39,761 nt of DNA from Phoronis australis (taxonomy: Eukaryota; Phoronida; Phoronidae), in the NCBI GenBank assembly GCA_002633005.1, contig NMRA01000027.1:940895-980655 (forward strand), in the 5' to 3' direction. A program made the translations under genes and the position numbers. Under the pieces are notes generated by a model that made no database searches, was not told the DNA's origin, and was given only the letters and a program-made list of their open reading frames with translations. Positions 11,330 to 22,220 of this stretch are shown piece after piece (position 1 is the stretch's first letter; each line of letters begins with the position of its first letter).

Positions 11330-11559
11330 ATGGAATTTTTATCAAAATACGTCGTCGCGCTAACCCTTATTACTGCTAATTTCCCTGTTGCAAGTCTTCG
11401 ACAGGTGGCCACAAATTCCCAAAAGACCTAAGGTTACTATATTCGTGGACAATTGCGGTCAAAAGGGTCAACTAATTGACAAAAAGTGTGTGGATGCTGA
11501 AGCCCCGTGTGTGCTCTATGACTATGCAGTTCCATTCGGAGACTACACAACATTACTTG
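11330..11559 (+). CDS. main gene exon 1: signal peptide and EMI domain start
   Basis: The ATG at 11330 opens a signal peptide: MEFLSKYVVALTLITANFPV then AS, with a hydrophobic core and a V-A-S cleavage-type ending. That frame stops at 11429. The downstream frame, offset by one base, carries RPKVTIFVDNCGQKGQ, two more cysteines and GDYTTLLG up to the donor (cttg|gtaagt, phase 1). The sequence CCCAAAA at 11418-11424 lies where the frames meet, and one fewer A would join them. So this exon is either frameshifted or contains a sequencing error. A less likely alternative is a spliced start at the acceptor-like 'cgacag' ending at 11404. The Cys-containing part begins an EMI domain completed by the next two exons, which suits an extracellular protein. 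Confidence 0.62.
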
Positions 11560-11668
11560 GTAAGTTTTTAGCAGTCAAGTTTCTATCAACATCGTTCGGT
11601 GATGTTATCCCCACCAGTTACCCCACTGAATGACAGGTTTATTGAGTGGAACTAAGTGTTTCTTTTAG

Positions 11669-11744
11669 GAAACTCACCCGATGCCGGGTGGGCTAGCAGC
11701 ACATATTCATATTGTCCTGGGTGGGAGTGCTCCCAAAATAAGAG
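11669..11744 (+). CDS. main gene exon 2: EMI domain middle
   Basis: The acceptor tcttttag and entry in phase 1 join the preceding exon. The exon encodes GNSPDAGWASSTYSY then CPGWECSQNK and ends at ag|gtgtat in phase 2. 'W-x-C' preceding a basic stretch is the central part of the EMI consensus, which normally continues into repeated 'YR' motifs and 'CCxGY'. Exactly that follows in the exon at 18365. Alternative donors at 11752 (atg|gtacgt) would break the phase match. The intron that follows is 6.6 kb and full of repeats. Confidence 0.65.
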
Positions 11745-14689
11745 GTGTATGGTACGTGATGCACAGAAGTCAAGGGCGACTTTTTCACAGCAGTTTCTAT
11801 TCAAAACTATACTGTTTCCAATAAAATTCTCTCGATGAGTGAGTTTCCTTATTTTATCACGGACCACACCCCCAGGACTACCAGATCAGTTATTGAATTA
11901 ACATGAATAAGCTTTAATTCAGTAAATGTCGTAACATTGCATTGGAAAAAAATTGACACCTAGAATGAATTTTACTTGTTGAGATCAGAAGCACATTTTA
12001 AGTGTCATGAAAAATACACATTGTTAAATCACTTTTAGCCTGCTTCACATATTTTAATTCAGATATTAAATAAGACTTGGGTACAAAGGTTATTAGTTTC
12101 TACACATAAACATGAAGATGAAATGTCAAGTATGTTCTGCCTTACAAATGTAGTTTTCTCTTGTCTTTTCTTTTACAATTTGCTAATATTTCTATTCTGT
12201 TACAGGCAAGAAAAAACAACTGAAACCAACCGCCTGACCATCTATTTCACCGTTGGACAAAGTGAAAAGCAATCCTTCAGCAATAACCTGAGAGAATTGA
12301 ACGTAATTCAGAAATTCAGCACCTGATATGCCTGATTATGGACTCCCTCGCAATGTTGTTTCTTTCTGTGCTTTTTCAGTTTGCCATTTGTTTTTAAATA
12401 CACTGATAATTGTTTATTCTCGAATCTTGTGCATAGCAGATTCTTATCCAGCTAGCTACAATTGAAAACATACAATAAGACAATCGATGCAGTCACTGAA
12501 TGTCATTTCCCCATAATCTGTACCAAATTGAAAAGTTTTTACCAATAGTATAAAGCCTTTCTTCTGAAAGGAAAATTTAATGTCACTCAGCTTTTGGCTT
12601 TCATTTCACTGGGTTCTAGTTTCAATGGCCTATAGAAGCGCTTGTAAAAAAGGTCCAGTTTCAACACGTGGCTTTCTTTCATGTAACCTCATTCAGCCTC
12701 AATAACATCCACAATTAGACCCTTGAAGGTAAACACAGCAGCATATCACTTGAATCGTTTTGAGCCCAAAATCAGACTCTGAACTAGACCAGAGTGTGAC
12801 TAGGTCTTCTTTAGCTTCAGTCCCTCATGTTTCTTCCAGGAAAGGAAATAAGCTATTGTCCACACATGACTCATTGCCTATGAAAGGGCATCCTCACCAA
12901 CAAGGCTTATTTGTGTAGCAGTCAGATATAGTTCGTCTGGATACACAGACACTCCACTGGCACATTGTCTTATGGTAACTTAGTACTGCGATTCACATTT
13001 CTCCAGGGCCACTGACTTGCACATTGTGCCATGCAGCACTGCTGGTGTGTGGAAGTGCTGTGGGAAGAGAACGGAGTAACAAAGCTTGTCTATGATACAG
13101 CTTGAAGTGGCCTTAAAATGTCACTGAACCTGGAACAAATATTGAAATATGAATAATTAAGTACTCCAGATTGGATCAAAAATGTTATCCCTGTTTTTCA
13201 AAAATATATGGTGATTGGTCTACAGTTTCACATAAAAGTAAATAATTACTATTTTCAGAAACCAAGGGTGTATATAATGAGTATTGCATAAAACTGTGTC
13301 TTTATTTTTTATCCCTAGCCATAACAATTCTTTAAACGCATCACTTGTCTGTAAAATATACAAGTTTTTTGAGACAACTTCAAACCTTTGTTACCCATTT
13401 TCAAGCCTTTTTAATTTTGATACTTTCAGCAATTTTAAACTCAGATTACAGGTTCATGGGTCTGTCAAGCATACTTCTAGCCTAAGGTTGAGGGAACCGT
13501 TTTTCTTCTAATAGAAGATATGAAGACTTGGGTCATTTAAAAATGATGGATAATCTTTCTGTTGTTTAAGAGTAATTACAAATCGTAAGGCACCATCAAA
13601 AATGCAATTTTCACAAAAATGGCAGTCATTTGAATTTATAACGACTTGCAACATTTCAAGGCATGAGTTAAGACTATTCAGTCACTGTGAATTCGGAAAA
13701 TGTAATATATTTTCGTGGTTTTACAATTGATACAAGTAGCAAAACAGTTTCATGAAATCAACTTGAAGGGACTTCGTGAAGGTTAAGAATTACCTCACCA
13801 TGCTCTTTTCCCCAAACATGTATTACCTGTTATTTCCACACATTCAGTTGTACCAAATATTACAACCCCCCATGCCAATCCCCCCTCGGGACCTGAATAA
13901 GTAATTTAACAAAATGACTTTAAAAATAGCTGTTCCTTTTCAAAGGCTTTGTTCGTTGTCTCCAATATTGAAAGTAGGCTTTGACAACAGATCTGCACTG
14001 GATGGGAAGATCTTGTTGGTTAGCTGCAGTCAAATGCTAAAAACCAATTTTTGTCCATTCAGGGACGGTGCAGAAGCGATGCATATCTCCTCTGCACGGT
14101 ACAAGCCTTCAAACCTAAAAACCAAAGGTTACGTGAAAACTGACGTGATAGATTTCCATTTCAACGTGTAATAGATTTCCAGAAGACATATGATAGGGAG
14201 TAAACAAATACTAGTCTAATGCAATGGATATTTATCACTCACGTACCCTTTGCCATTGGGATTGGATTGTAATCTTAACTCATTAACCTGTATGGAGTTG
14301 ACAGCATAAATATTCAGCATTGATTGATGTAACTGTCACTGATAAACTTTTAGAAATCATTCCAAACAATAATAATTCTTTGATGTACGAAAAGACCCCG
14401 ACTGCTACGTCAAGTATCGTATCACATATCACAACATACAAAGATTAACCAGACTCTGGCTGGCGACTGACTGCCGCGAAGTCGACATCGGCGAGCGCCT
14501 CAGTTAACAGGCATCGGTAGAATAATCATGGGATAATCATTAAAATAATCACAAACCTTACCTTTGTATGAGGTCGTGCTTACTTCCTCTCATAGAAACA
14601 CCCTTTTTACGCAATCTCAGATTTAGTTGGCACGGCTGCAAGCCATTTCACCATGTATTTAAAGGGCTCGCGAAATCGAGGCTGTTAAT
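11745..14689. other. intron 2, left part
   Basis: Apart from a possible alternative terminal exon at 12206-12326 this stretch shows no gene. It is AT-rich, and frames at 13284 and 13914 have no domain or splice support. Confidence 0.4.
12206..12326 (+). CDS. possible alternative 3' exon
   Basis: A good acceptor (ttctattctgttacag) is followed by a frame that accepts the phase-2 donor of the exon ending at 11744. It would add about 40 residues (QEKTTETNRLTIYFTVG and onward) and then stop at 12324-12326. This would give a short, secreted, EMI-truncated product. No clear polyadenylation signal was found close behind. It may equally be chance. Confidence 0.18.
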
Positions 14690-14757
14690 CTATCACCACT
14701 AGTACACGCACGCCCTCTAGTTATTGTAGATTTTCCGAATAGCCCCATTACGTCATT
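14690..14757. repeat. inverted repeat, right copy
   Basis: In reverse orientation this repeats 11227-11284. Read on the minus strand it gives CCAATGACGTAATGGGGC, then TATTCGGAAAAT and TGTACTAGTGGTGAT. It differs by an inserted 'GACGTAAT', which forms a CRE-like TGACGTAA. Confidence 0.6.
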
Positions 14758-14867
14758 GGATAATTTTAACACCTCCGTCTGCCATCAGGTGTCAGGTGAC
14801 GCAACCGTACGTGTCGTTATGGATTAGAACTACTCGATCTAAATTGATACAAATTAGGTTGTTTTTT

Positions 14868-14886
14868 GGGTGGCATGCTCCTTTAA
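14868..14886 (-). repeat. Kolobok-like terminal inverted repeat, right end
   Basis: GGGTGGCATGCTCCTTTAA is the reverse complement of the end seen at 9687 and 39062, with one mismatch in 19 bases, and carries the TTAA at its outer edge. It faces the 9687 end across 5.2 kb. Confidence 0.6.
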
Positions 14887-15160
14887 TGTTGTAGCGAGAT
14901 GGTAGCGTCTAGCACAGCATCTAGCACAAGGGTTGTGTTGTTGTGAATAGATTGGTGGAATGCGCTTTGGATACCATAACAAGACTGATGAATACATATG
15001 CGAAGAAAAGTTTGATTTAGTGGGGAAGGGTTGGCGTAACAACCCTCTCCGGGTAGATTCCATTTGTTCCGCTTCTGACAACAAGCAATTTCGCTCCGAT
15101 GTCTACTCGACTTTTCCCTCCTTTCCCAGGTGACTCCATTACTTTATTTCCTTGCTCCCC
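14887..15160. other. intron 2, no feature
   Basis: Nothing recognised. Minus-strand frames at 14854-15368 overlap repeat ends. Confidence 0.35.
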
Positions 15161-15477
15161 AGGGGAGGATCCAGGATTTTGAGTTGGGAGAACAGGGCAC
15201 AGGAATAGCCAGAATTTCGCCACGTGGACGCGCCCAGCCTAAAATGTAGGGATGCACGGTTCTCGAATTTTTGGGTTTGTGGGCCTTATTACTAAAAAAA
15301 GTTAAACGGGGTTCATCAAGGCCTATGTATTGTGCATTCGCCTCCCGAGCCCGCCTGGGTGCGTGCATATGTTAGTCAGCAATTTGCACCCCGAACTGCC
15401 AAATGGTATTTGGGAGAATTTTAGGGGGGCATGGTCACCCCTTGGCCTGCCCCCCCCCCAAATCCGCCACTGCTCCT
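15161..15477. repeat. MITE of 'GGATCCAGG' type
   Basis: The left end AGGGGAGGATCCAGGATTTT faces the right end AAATCCGCCACTGCTCCT. The inverted core is AGTGGCGGATTT against AGGGGAGGATCC. A C10 run sits next to the right end. The interior has no transposase. It lies within intron 2. Confidence 0.5.
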
Positions 15478-16377
15478 GCACCGCCATCGACGTCAGTCAT
15501 ACACACTGTCACAGTTTTACTACTGCTTTCCACTTGACGGTCGTTTTTGCAGGCTCGTCGAAATGTAAACACTATTGTCGAGACGGGTACTCTAATTCAA
15601 TGTCCCTTGCCATCGGCAGGCAAAATCCTCAGTGGGAGCAAACACCGTGGAGACTGTCAGCAGAAACTTTAGATCACAACCTGAAAACGATTATTTTTAA
15701 ATCTGGACACTTTTAAGTGCTCCGATCTTAAAAGATTGTGTAAGGCTTCATTGACCAGTCGGTGTATTTAGCCAATTGTCTTCAAATCTATAGATTTTAA
15801 CACAGTAAACCTAACTGAAAGTACACAACCTGTGAAGATCGATTTGCGATTTTTTACCAGTCTGCTGTTGATTTAATCACGTGACCATGCCTTTTTAGCG
15901 AAACGTAGTAAAGCGAAAGGTATATCCACATCAAAACAACCGTATCAATAACGTAACAAACGCTTGTTTGATTTAAATATACTGGATGAAACCTCAGAAA
16001 TGCTAAATTATCATCCTGTTTTGGTTTTATGCCACTTTTGAGTCGTTTCAGAAAAACTCAAACAAACGTGGAAAAGTTTAGACAAATTTTCCAACAGAGT
16101 TTTAGGGAACATTGCATAAAACAGAATGTCTGAAAGTGTCATATGAGTTTTCTTCACCATTTCTAAGATACATTCCATGGTTTGCCAAATTTAGTCGTTA
16201 CAAGTACATAACCTTAACGCAGTCAAGCGGTTGGGTATCAGAAATGTTGATTTTCAGGGCGGTACAGTTGACAGCAGTTCCTGTTGAACCCAATATAGTG
16301 CAATAAATACACAACGGTGTTAATAGAATATAGTTCTTGAGCCATCTTGGAATTGCATTGTTTTGCTTAAACCGGCC
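15478..16377. other. intron 2, no feature
   Basis: No exon with matching phase, RNA gene or repeat was recognised. Confidence 0.35.
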
Positions 16378-16527
16378 TCCCGTTCAGTAACGCTAGGACC
16401 TCGCTAAACAGCAAGACTCCGCGAGATTACGTGAGATATTGTCGTCCACTTTAAATGAGAACACGTGACTTTGACTAAGTTTTAGCTAGGTCCTAGCGTA
16501 GGTCCTAGCGTCTACTGAACGCACGCC
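16378..16527. repeat. foldback MITE
   Basis: The left arm CCCGTTCAGTAACGCTAGGA then CCTCGCTAAA is inverted at the right as TAGCTAGGTCCTAGCGTAGG, then TCCTAGCGTCTACTGAACG. The right arm has duplicated the TCCTAGCGTAGG unit. The 150-bp length and paired ends indicate a small non-autonomous element. Confidence 0.6.
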
Positions 16528-16754
16528 TGGTCCGCTGGACTGTATTTATTGTCAGAGCCTCGCAGGCGTGCCGTCTCCTTAATTACTACTAGTGGAGGGA
16601 ACTCGTGTCACTTGGTATCTTATTTGTCTCTGAGGATCTAGGAATTAGGTAAATACAGGCCAGTAGGCAGAGTTCAAGTAACAATAGTGCACGACAGTGT
16701 TGTTGAATGTCATCTTTAATGCATAATCTTTCGAACAGAAAGAGGAGACAGTCT

Positions 16755-16930
16755 TGTTCAGTGGTTTGAGCTGCGGACTTCCCTTTGGAGACCCGGGTTC
16801 AAATCCTGACTTACTAGCAGACAATCGAGCATAGCACAAAAATGTCCCAACTCCTGTGAACTCGGTCTTACGGGTGATTGAATGAATGTTGGCAAAGGAA
16901 TGAATGAGAACCACTTCAGATACTCGACTT
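16755..16930 (+). repeat. tRNA-derived SINE fragment
   Basis: TCAGTGGTTTGAGC (A-box-like) is followed 37 bases later by GGGTTCAAATCC (B-box, consensus GGTTCRANTCC), with the intervening spacing of a tRNA body. The acceptor stem is absent, and the tail is unrelated to tRNA, so it is a SINE head rather than a working tRNA. Confidence 0.55.
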
Positions 16931-18364
16931 CGGGTGTGAAGTGTACAGAAGAGTAAGAAAGAATTCTCGGTCCATTTGTCGATCGAGCTACCAGAGAGCA
17001 GCTCTACAGTAGATCACGGTGAGACAACAAAACTATAAGAAATGTAAACTTCATTAGGAGACGAGTTGTGTCTCATTTACATGGGCTGAAATACAATTAC
17101 TTAGGGTGAACTTAATCAGGTCACAATAAGTCACAACGCCTGAGAGTGTGAGTAGGAAAGTTGCCAACCGACAACAGTATGGTTCGTTCAATGAATTCTG
17201 CTAACGTTTTAGCTAAGAAAGTTCTGGAGCAGACAGTTGAATGTAGAGAATTCTGGGAGAACCAACTTTATCCCGGAATCAGGAGATGGAGCATCGAGTT
17301 CGATTATACTTTTCTCCATTTCTAAAAGTGCAAATTAGATTGATGGTTCTTTTAATTATGGTCACGAAAATTTCTTTTTAAATAATGTGGCCGTGTAATA
17401 ATTGGGGGAGAGTACTGCGAGACACCCTGAAATTGTCGATTTAGGTGGGTGAAATATAACAAGTTCGTCAAGGAAAGAAAACGCTGGGTAAATAGTGCCC
17501 GTCAAATAAAGATTCTTAATAGAAAAAGCTTGCAAAAATTTTTTCATGTGAACTTTTGGCCTGTTTAGTGAATCAATTCGTGTTTCCCATAATTAAGGGA
17601 ATATTTAATTACCCAATGTTTCTGCTAGTTTAGCCTTATAATGCATTTATTTAAGTGTTGGTACAAATTAAAGAAGCGTGGAAGAAAATGAACCAAATAA
17701 AAGTTCGAAAATCATCACAATTGAGTTTGGTAAATGATACAGTTTAAATTGGATTTAAATCGAATTGTATGAAGGCCTAATATGTGAAACGACGATCTTT
17801 GATCCGGGTACAAAAATCCTTGCTCGACTGTCGACTTTGCATTCCAGCATTACAATCTCGGAAAATGGAATTAGTATCTCTAGAAAACCGTGGTTGATTT
17901 GTTGTTACTATAATATTTCACGGTGAAAAATCAAAAGGTTTCGTCTAGTTTTATTTCCAAGAAATCTCGTAGTGACAAAATAAAAAGCGATTTCTAATAG
18001 GATGTTCATCAAACAAATTCTTGGAACAATGATTCAGGTCATTGATGCGCATACAAAAATTGCCTCCAAGTGCTGAGCGTCGCGCAATGAATCACTAGAA
18101 AGTTTTCTTCTGCTCGCAAAATATAAACATCGGAAGTTAAAAACAGAGCTGGAGACTAATGTACATCTCAGTGATCTCAATGGACCTTTGGACTCTGGAC
18201 TGCGTCAGGTGCGACAATACGTCACCAGGACGACAAAACAATTCGGAACTGCTGAACGTGTTACATTAGAAACTTAAGAATATCAAAACTACCCATACTG
18301 TACGATTAACATCATTGTGGTTATTACGACTTACTCTCTTTTAAACAGAATTTGTTTATTTTAG
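16931..18364. other. intron 2, right part, no feature
   Basis: AT-rich sequence without supported exon or repeat. A frame at 17362-17547 on the minus strand has no signature. Confidence 0.4.
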
Positions 18365-18450
18365 AACCAAGTATAGGGTAGCCTACAGACAGGAACAGCG
18401 ACAAAGGTGCTGTTCTGGATACAGAGAAAACGGCCGGAGTTATTGTGCAC
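18365..18450 (+). CDS. main gene exon 3: EMI domain end
   Basis: The acceptor tttattttag leads into phase 2, and the donor cac|gtaagc leaves in phase 1. The exon encodes TKYRVAYRQEQRQRCC then SGYRENGRSYCA. Alternating 'YR' residues followed by 'CCxGY' and a further Cys are the C-terminal hallmark of EMI domains (emilin, multimerin, MEGF families). Joined to the 11669 exon it gives W-x-C ... R-CC-x-G-Y in the right order. The exon contains no ATG and is too short to stand out as an open frame. It directly precedes the EGF module, as in MEGF-type proteins. Confidence 0.78.
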
Positions 18451-18719
18451 GTAAGCCTTGCGTTTTCTTCCTAAGGCATTTCCCATAACTTTGTTAAACA
18501 GCAGGCCGGAACCAAATCTACGTCGAAATATTCCCGCGATATGGCCCCTCTACTCCTCAGTTATGAGCTCAAATCGGATGGGCTTGTGTACGTGAGGTTG
18601 TCTTTCCCACATAATCTCCGTCCGTGACACCTGCTACTCTTTCGAATTAGTACACGATTTCTATTGTTCTCTACATTCACTTCGAGAAATTGTCACGATT
18701 AAACACCTTTTCTTTCTAG

Positions 18720-18818
18720 CGCTGTGCTTTGGTTCTTTTAATTGTCCAAACGGCGGAACCTGCGTGAGGCCTAACTACTGCACATGTCAAATAAGCTACT
18801 ACCCGCCCAGATGTAACG
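18720..18818 (+). CDS. main gene exon 4: EGF-like module
   Basis: A 99-bp symmetric phase 1-1 exon between ttctttctag and g|gtaggt. It encodes LCFGSFNCPNGGTCVRPNY and then C-T-C ... P-P-R-C-N, giving the six cysteines of an EGF-like repeat when the Cys at the exon junction region is counted. 'NGGTC' and 'C-x-C' are the typical EGF signatures. The calcium-binding D-x-D/N-E preface is absent. Confidence 0.85.
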
Positions 18819-18909
18819 GTAGGTTTTTGGCACCACTTGCGCGCATTGAGAAAATTCATGCGCGAATTTCAAAAGAGTACCCAATAATTGATAAGGCGTC
18901 ACTGACAGA

Positions 18910-18985
18910 TCATGGGACTAATTTCTTAATATTATTATCATTGTTATTAATTATCAACATCATTATTGTTGTTTTTTCATAATCA
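18910..18985. repeat. (ATT)n-rich low-complexity stretch
   Basis: Repeated ATT/TTA trinucleotides inside intron 4. The overlapping minus-strand frame (Asn-rich) is an artefact. Confidence 0.6.
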
Positions 18986-19307
18986 TTATTATTCTTTAAT
19001 TTTGTACCCCTATCGCCTGGTCTGCATTGAAAGGCTTCCATAGGCTGGACTGATGAAGTAGTGTATGATATATTAATACAAATCTTTCGTTGACCTTTTT
19101 TTATTCTTCGGGTTAGCCAGACGCCACAACCAATTAAGAGGTGAGACTGGGTCATCTGTTTGTAAACCTCGTTACATTTTAGCGTTGGTGTCATGTAGAG
19201 TCCGTTATGAGGGAGATTTTGCCGCCATGATGCCGTCGTGATGACGACGGTGGTGACGGTGAAAGTGGTAGTAATGATAACGCACACGGATGTCTTGTTT
19301 CTCATAG

Positions 19308-19442
19308 CTTGCCCTGTGTCCCACATTGCCAACTGCGCCAAAATGACTTGCTCCGCTGGACCCTCAAACAAAGTATGCACAGAATGTAATCTGCAGTCGC
19401 CGTCCGGAGGGGCCTATCTTCGGACAGGCAATCGTTGTTTGC
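19308..19442 (+). CDS. main gene exon 5: Cys-rich module
   Basis: A 135-bp symmetric phase 1-1 exon (ctcatag acceptor, c|gtaagt donor). It encodes CPVSHIANCAKMTC then SAGPSNKVCTEC and ends AYLRTGNRC. The spacing C-x7-C-x4-C-x8-C-x2-C and the final 'Y-L-x-x-G-x-x-C' resemble furin-like or EGF-like Cys-rich repeats of growth-factor-receptor type. The exact family is uncertain. It continues the extracellular portion after the EGF module. Confidence 0.8.
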
Positions 19443-20193
19443 GTAAGTACAAACCTTTTAACAGACATAGCCTCAAAAAAATGCTCCACGCATTGCTGTA
19501 GTTTTAAAAAAAATAGCTGTGTATTTTTCGGCCTCCCAAAATAACAGTTACTATTTTCTATAGCATTTGCGATTGTATTAAACACGGAACGATAGGCTGG
19601 GTTGTGCGACTTTGATATATGGTGTGCCAGCAGTGGATGCATAATGCTCTCGAAATACAAATGCACTACTTTGGCCGCGGTGAGAAATGTTGCTGACTAT
19701 CTTAGGCACCAGATTTTCTCACCCATTTTGCATTCTGTGGCGGTTTACTTTTGTTTGCCACAGAACAAATTCTATCGATTAGTTCCCCAACCTTGTTACC
19801 TGAAAATGTTCTAAACCCCTGTCTACGATTTCTGCCATAATGTGATATGCCTTTGACTTTCTTTTGAAGCGAAGTGCTCGTGGCTTACCCCCACACGATG
19901 CTGGCCAGGGACATGTAGCGACAGAGGTTTGACATCGTCTTGCAGTTGCTCAACGGGATTCAGGCGCGTAGGCGGAAGCAACTGTGACTGTAAGTAGTTT
20001 GACCATGAGTTACATACTTCAGGCTTGCGGTTTTTGCTCACGGGGCTAGAGTGGAGCGTCAGCATGTGGTGTCATTTGTGTATGGCTTGGAAGAGGAATA
20101 TTAGAAGTAACTGGAGATAATCTGAAAATGTCAGGTTTTAATCATGTTTTATCCTAGAACATATTTTGTTTTAATTTGCTTTTCTTTTTGTAG

Positions 20194-20460
20194 TGTACAC
20201 TGTCATACCTAATTTGCTCACTTGCACCACACGAGCCGTGAGTTCCAACAACGAATATGCTGACTCGATGACGCCACCTGGACAAGGTGCTTGTGGAAAT
20301 CAAGAGGATTATTACAGCAATTTCTCACCGACCAGCGTCCGTTACACATTTACGTTCCAGTTCAAAGTAGACGGTTTGCCACTCAAGCCTAGCTGGATCT
20401 CAGCCTATCACTTTGGTGCTGTGGCTGCGTACACCCAGGTTATTACCTATAGACAAAATG
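20194..20460 (+). CDS. main gene exon 6: unrecognised 89-residue module
   Basis: A symmetric phase 1-1 exon between tttttgtag and g|gttagt. It begins YTVIPNLLTCTTRAVSSNNE and ends with VAAYTQVITYRQNG. There are only two cysteines, mixed beta-type composition and many Tyr, Thr and Ser. I do not recognise a family. Its symmetric phase and size match a self-contained extracellular domain placed between the Cys-rich module and the WSC module. Confidence 0.8.
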
Positions 20461-22220
20461 GTTAGTTTTTTAATTATAGTAAACAATACCCCCGCCTCTT
20501 GCGTCAATATGCTGAGAAGAGCAGTGCATCTGAACCCCATTTGCTACGTAAGCCAACATTGTCGCGTATTAAAACACTACTATTGTACAAGTCACTAGTA
20601 GAGGAGACGGGCTAAACCGCCAGTCGTCTCACAAAGATCTATCAAACAACGTCGTGGAAATAGACATTTCGTGAGTCTGCTAAAACAGCGCAAAAATCCA
20701 ATCGAGAAAGCTTCAAGGATACAGAATAATTCTGTAGCTGGATGTTTTGATGTGTTTGCTCTCTCAAAAATCAGGTTGCCGTAGGCGAATGACGAATCAC
20801 TTTACATCTGCAGGAGAAAACCACGCCCATAAGACATCTCGGTTCAGTTTCCGATATTGTTACGAGCAAGGCTCAAGAGAAGTGAAGCTCACTAATCAGA
20901 ATCGTGGGTGGTCACATGGCATTGATTTTGATTGTTAACATTATAACATACTTTCATGCTTTAACCTGCATGTGGAGATAATTCTGAACAGCTGTTAATA
21001 AGATAATCCTCATTGGCGTTGGCTTACTAAGTAAATTCACACGTCCAGTTCACCAGTTCCGTTCCTAAAGCACGCTCTCAATCACCAAGTCTCTCGCGAG
21101 CGCGTCACGAGCGAGCTGATTTTATACTCTGGCGGCAGGCGATGAAAAGCATTGGCTTCTTGTGTGACGATATCACAACTTGTGCCCATCTTATCCACTA
21201 CAGCCATCGCCTTTGCCAAATAACATGTTTTTTTCAAACTAGGCCTACACATTTAGCAAAACCATGGTTACAGAACGAAGACATTCGCAAAGACTGGGAG
21301 TGTTTTTCTGTCTTCTTCCGTGTTGACATTTAATGAGGTCATATATTAAACCACTGACTATTATCGCCTGTGTTCTTATGGTAAAGAACGGCGGAGACAT
21401 TTCCTGCTAGAACTGATCATTACTGGAAAACACGTGGGTCGACTGACTTATTGTCCTCTTATCGACCGTTTGAAAGCTTAGCATCAAAATTAACTTTTTA
21501 AATAACTGTTTCTTTGCATTTCTCTCCAACGATATCAAATATATGAATTGTTATTTACGAAATTGAGTGCTGTGTACGAACTGTGTTGCTTTTCGTACGC
21601 CACATAAGTTTTGCCAGATCTCGCCTAGACTCACCAGTTGTTTACGTTTTTTTGTGTTCAGGCATATGGAAGGGTATACGCGAAGCGTTCTCTTACGGGC
21701 ACTTTGTGCTGTTTAAGATTAGCATCATCCGTGACAGCCACAATGCACGTCTTGACAGTTTTCAAAGTCGTCACCAACTTTTAGTCATTTCTAGTGAAAG
21801 ACACAACCAAAGGGCGTATATTAAAGTTTTGTTTTCTTCGCGCGACCGATTGAAAAATATAACGCTATGTTTGAAATGATATCTGCCAATGCAACCCACC
21901 CAGCGTAGTGAGGATAAGAGGAAACAAGCGGTACTGGATCTAAGAACGGCCCGGTCTTCCTCAAAAGTGTGGAGCAAATTTCGAACAATTCATGAACTTG
22001 ATCAAACGAGGTCTTTTGGCAACCACATTAGTAAGAGACAATAGTACGTCGTTACCAGTACATGTAAGTGCTCTCTTTAAACCAGGCCGACTAAAGGCCT
22101 GGTATAACAGGACATGACGAGAGCGAGTACTGTATTGATCTTTAAAACGGGACTTCGATTGATTGCACTAACTTACTCGTAAGGAAATAAATGTAACCCT
22201 ACCTTAACACTTGATTACAG
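20461..22220. other. intron 6
   Basis: No exon in matching phase and no domain-like frame. A small hairpin CCAGGC..GCCTGG lies near 22083-22102. Confidence 0.4.

Noticed and set aside
18910-19380. 156-codon minus-strand frame
   Set aside because: It covers an ATT repeat and the antisense of the Cys-rich exon.
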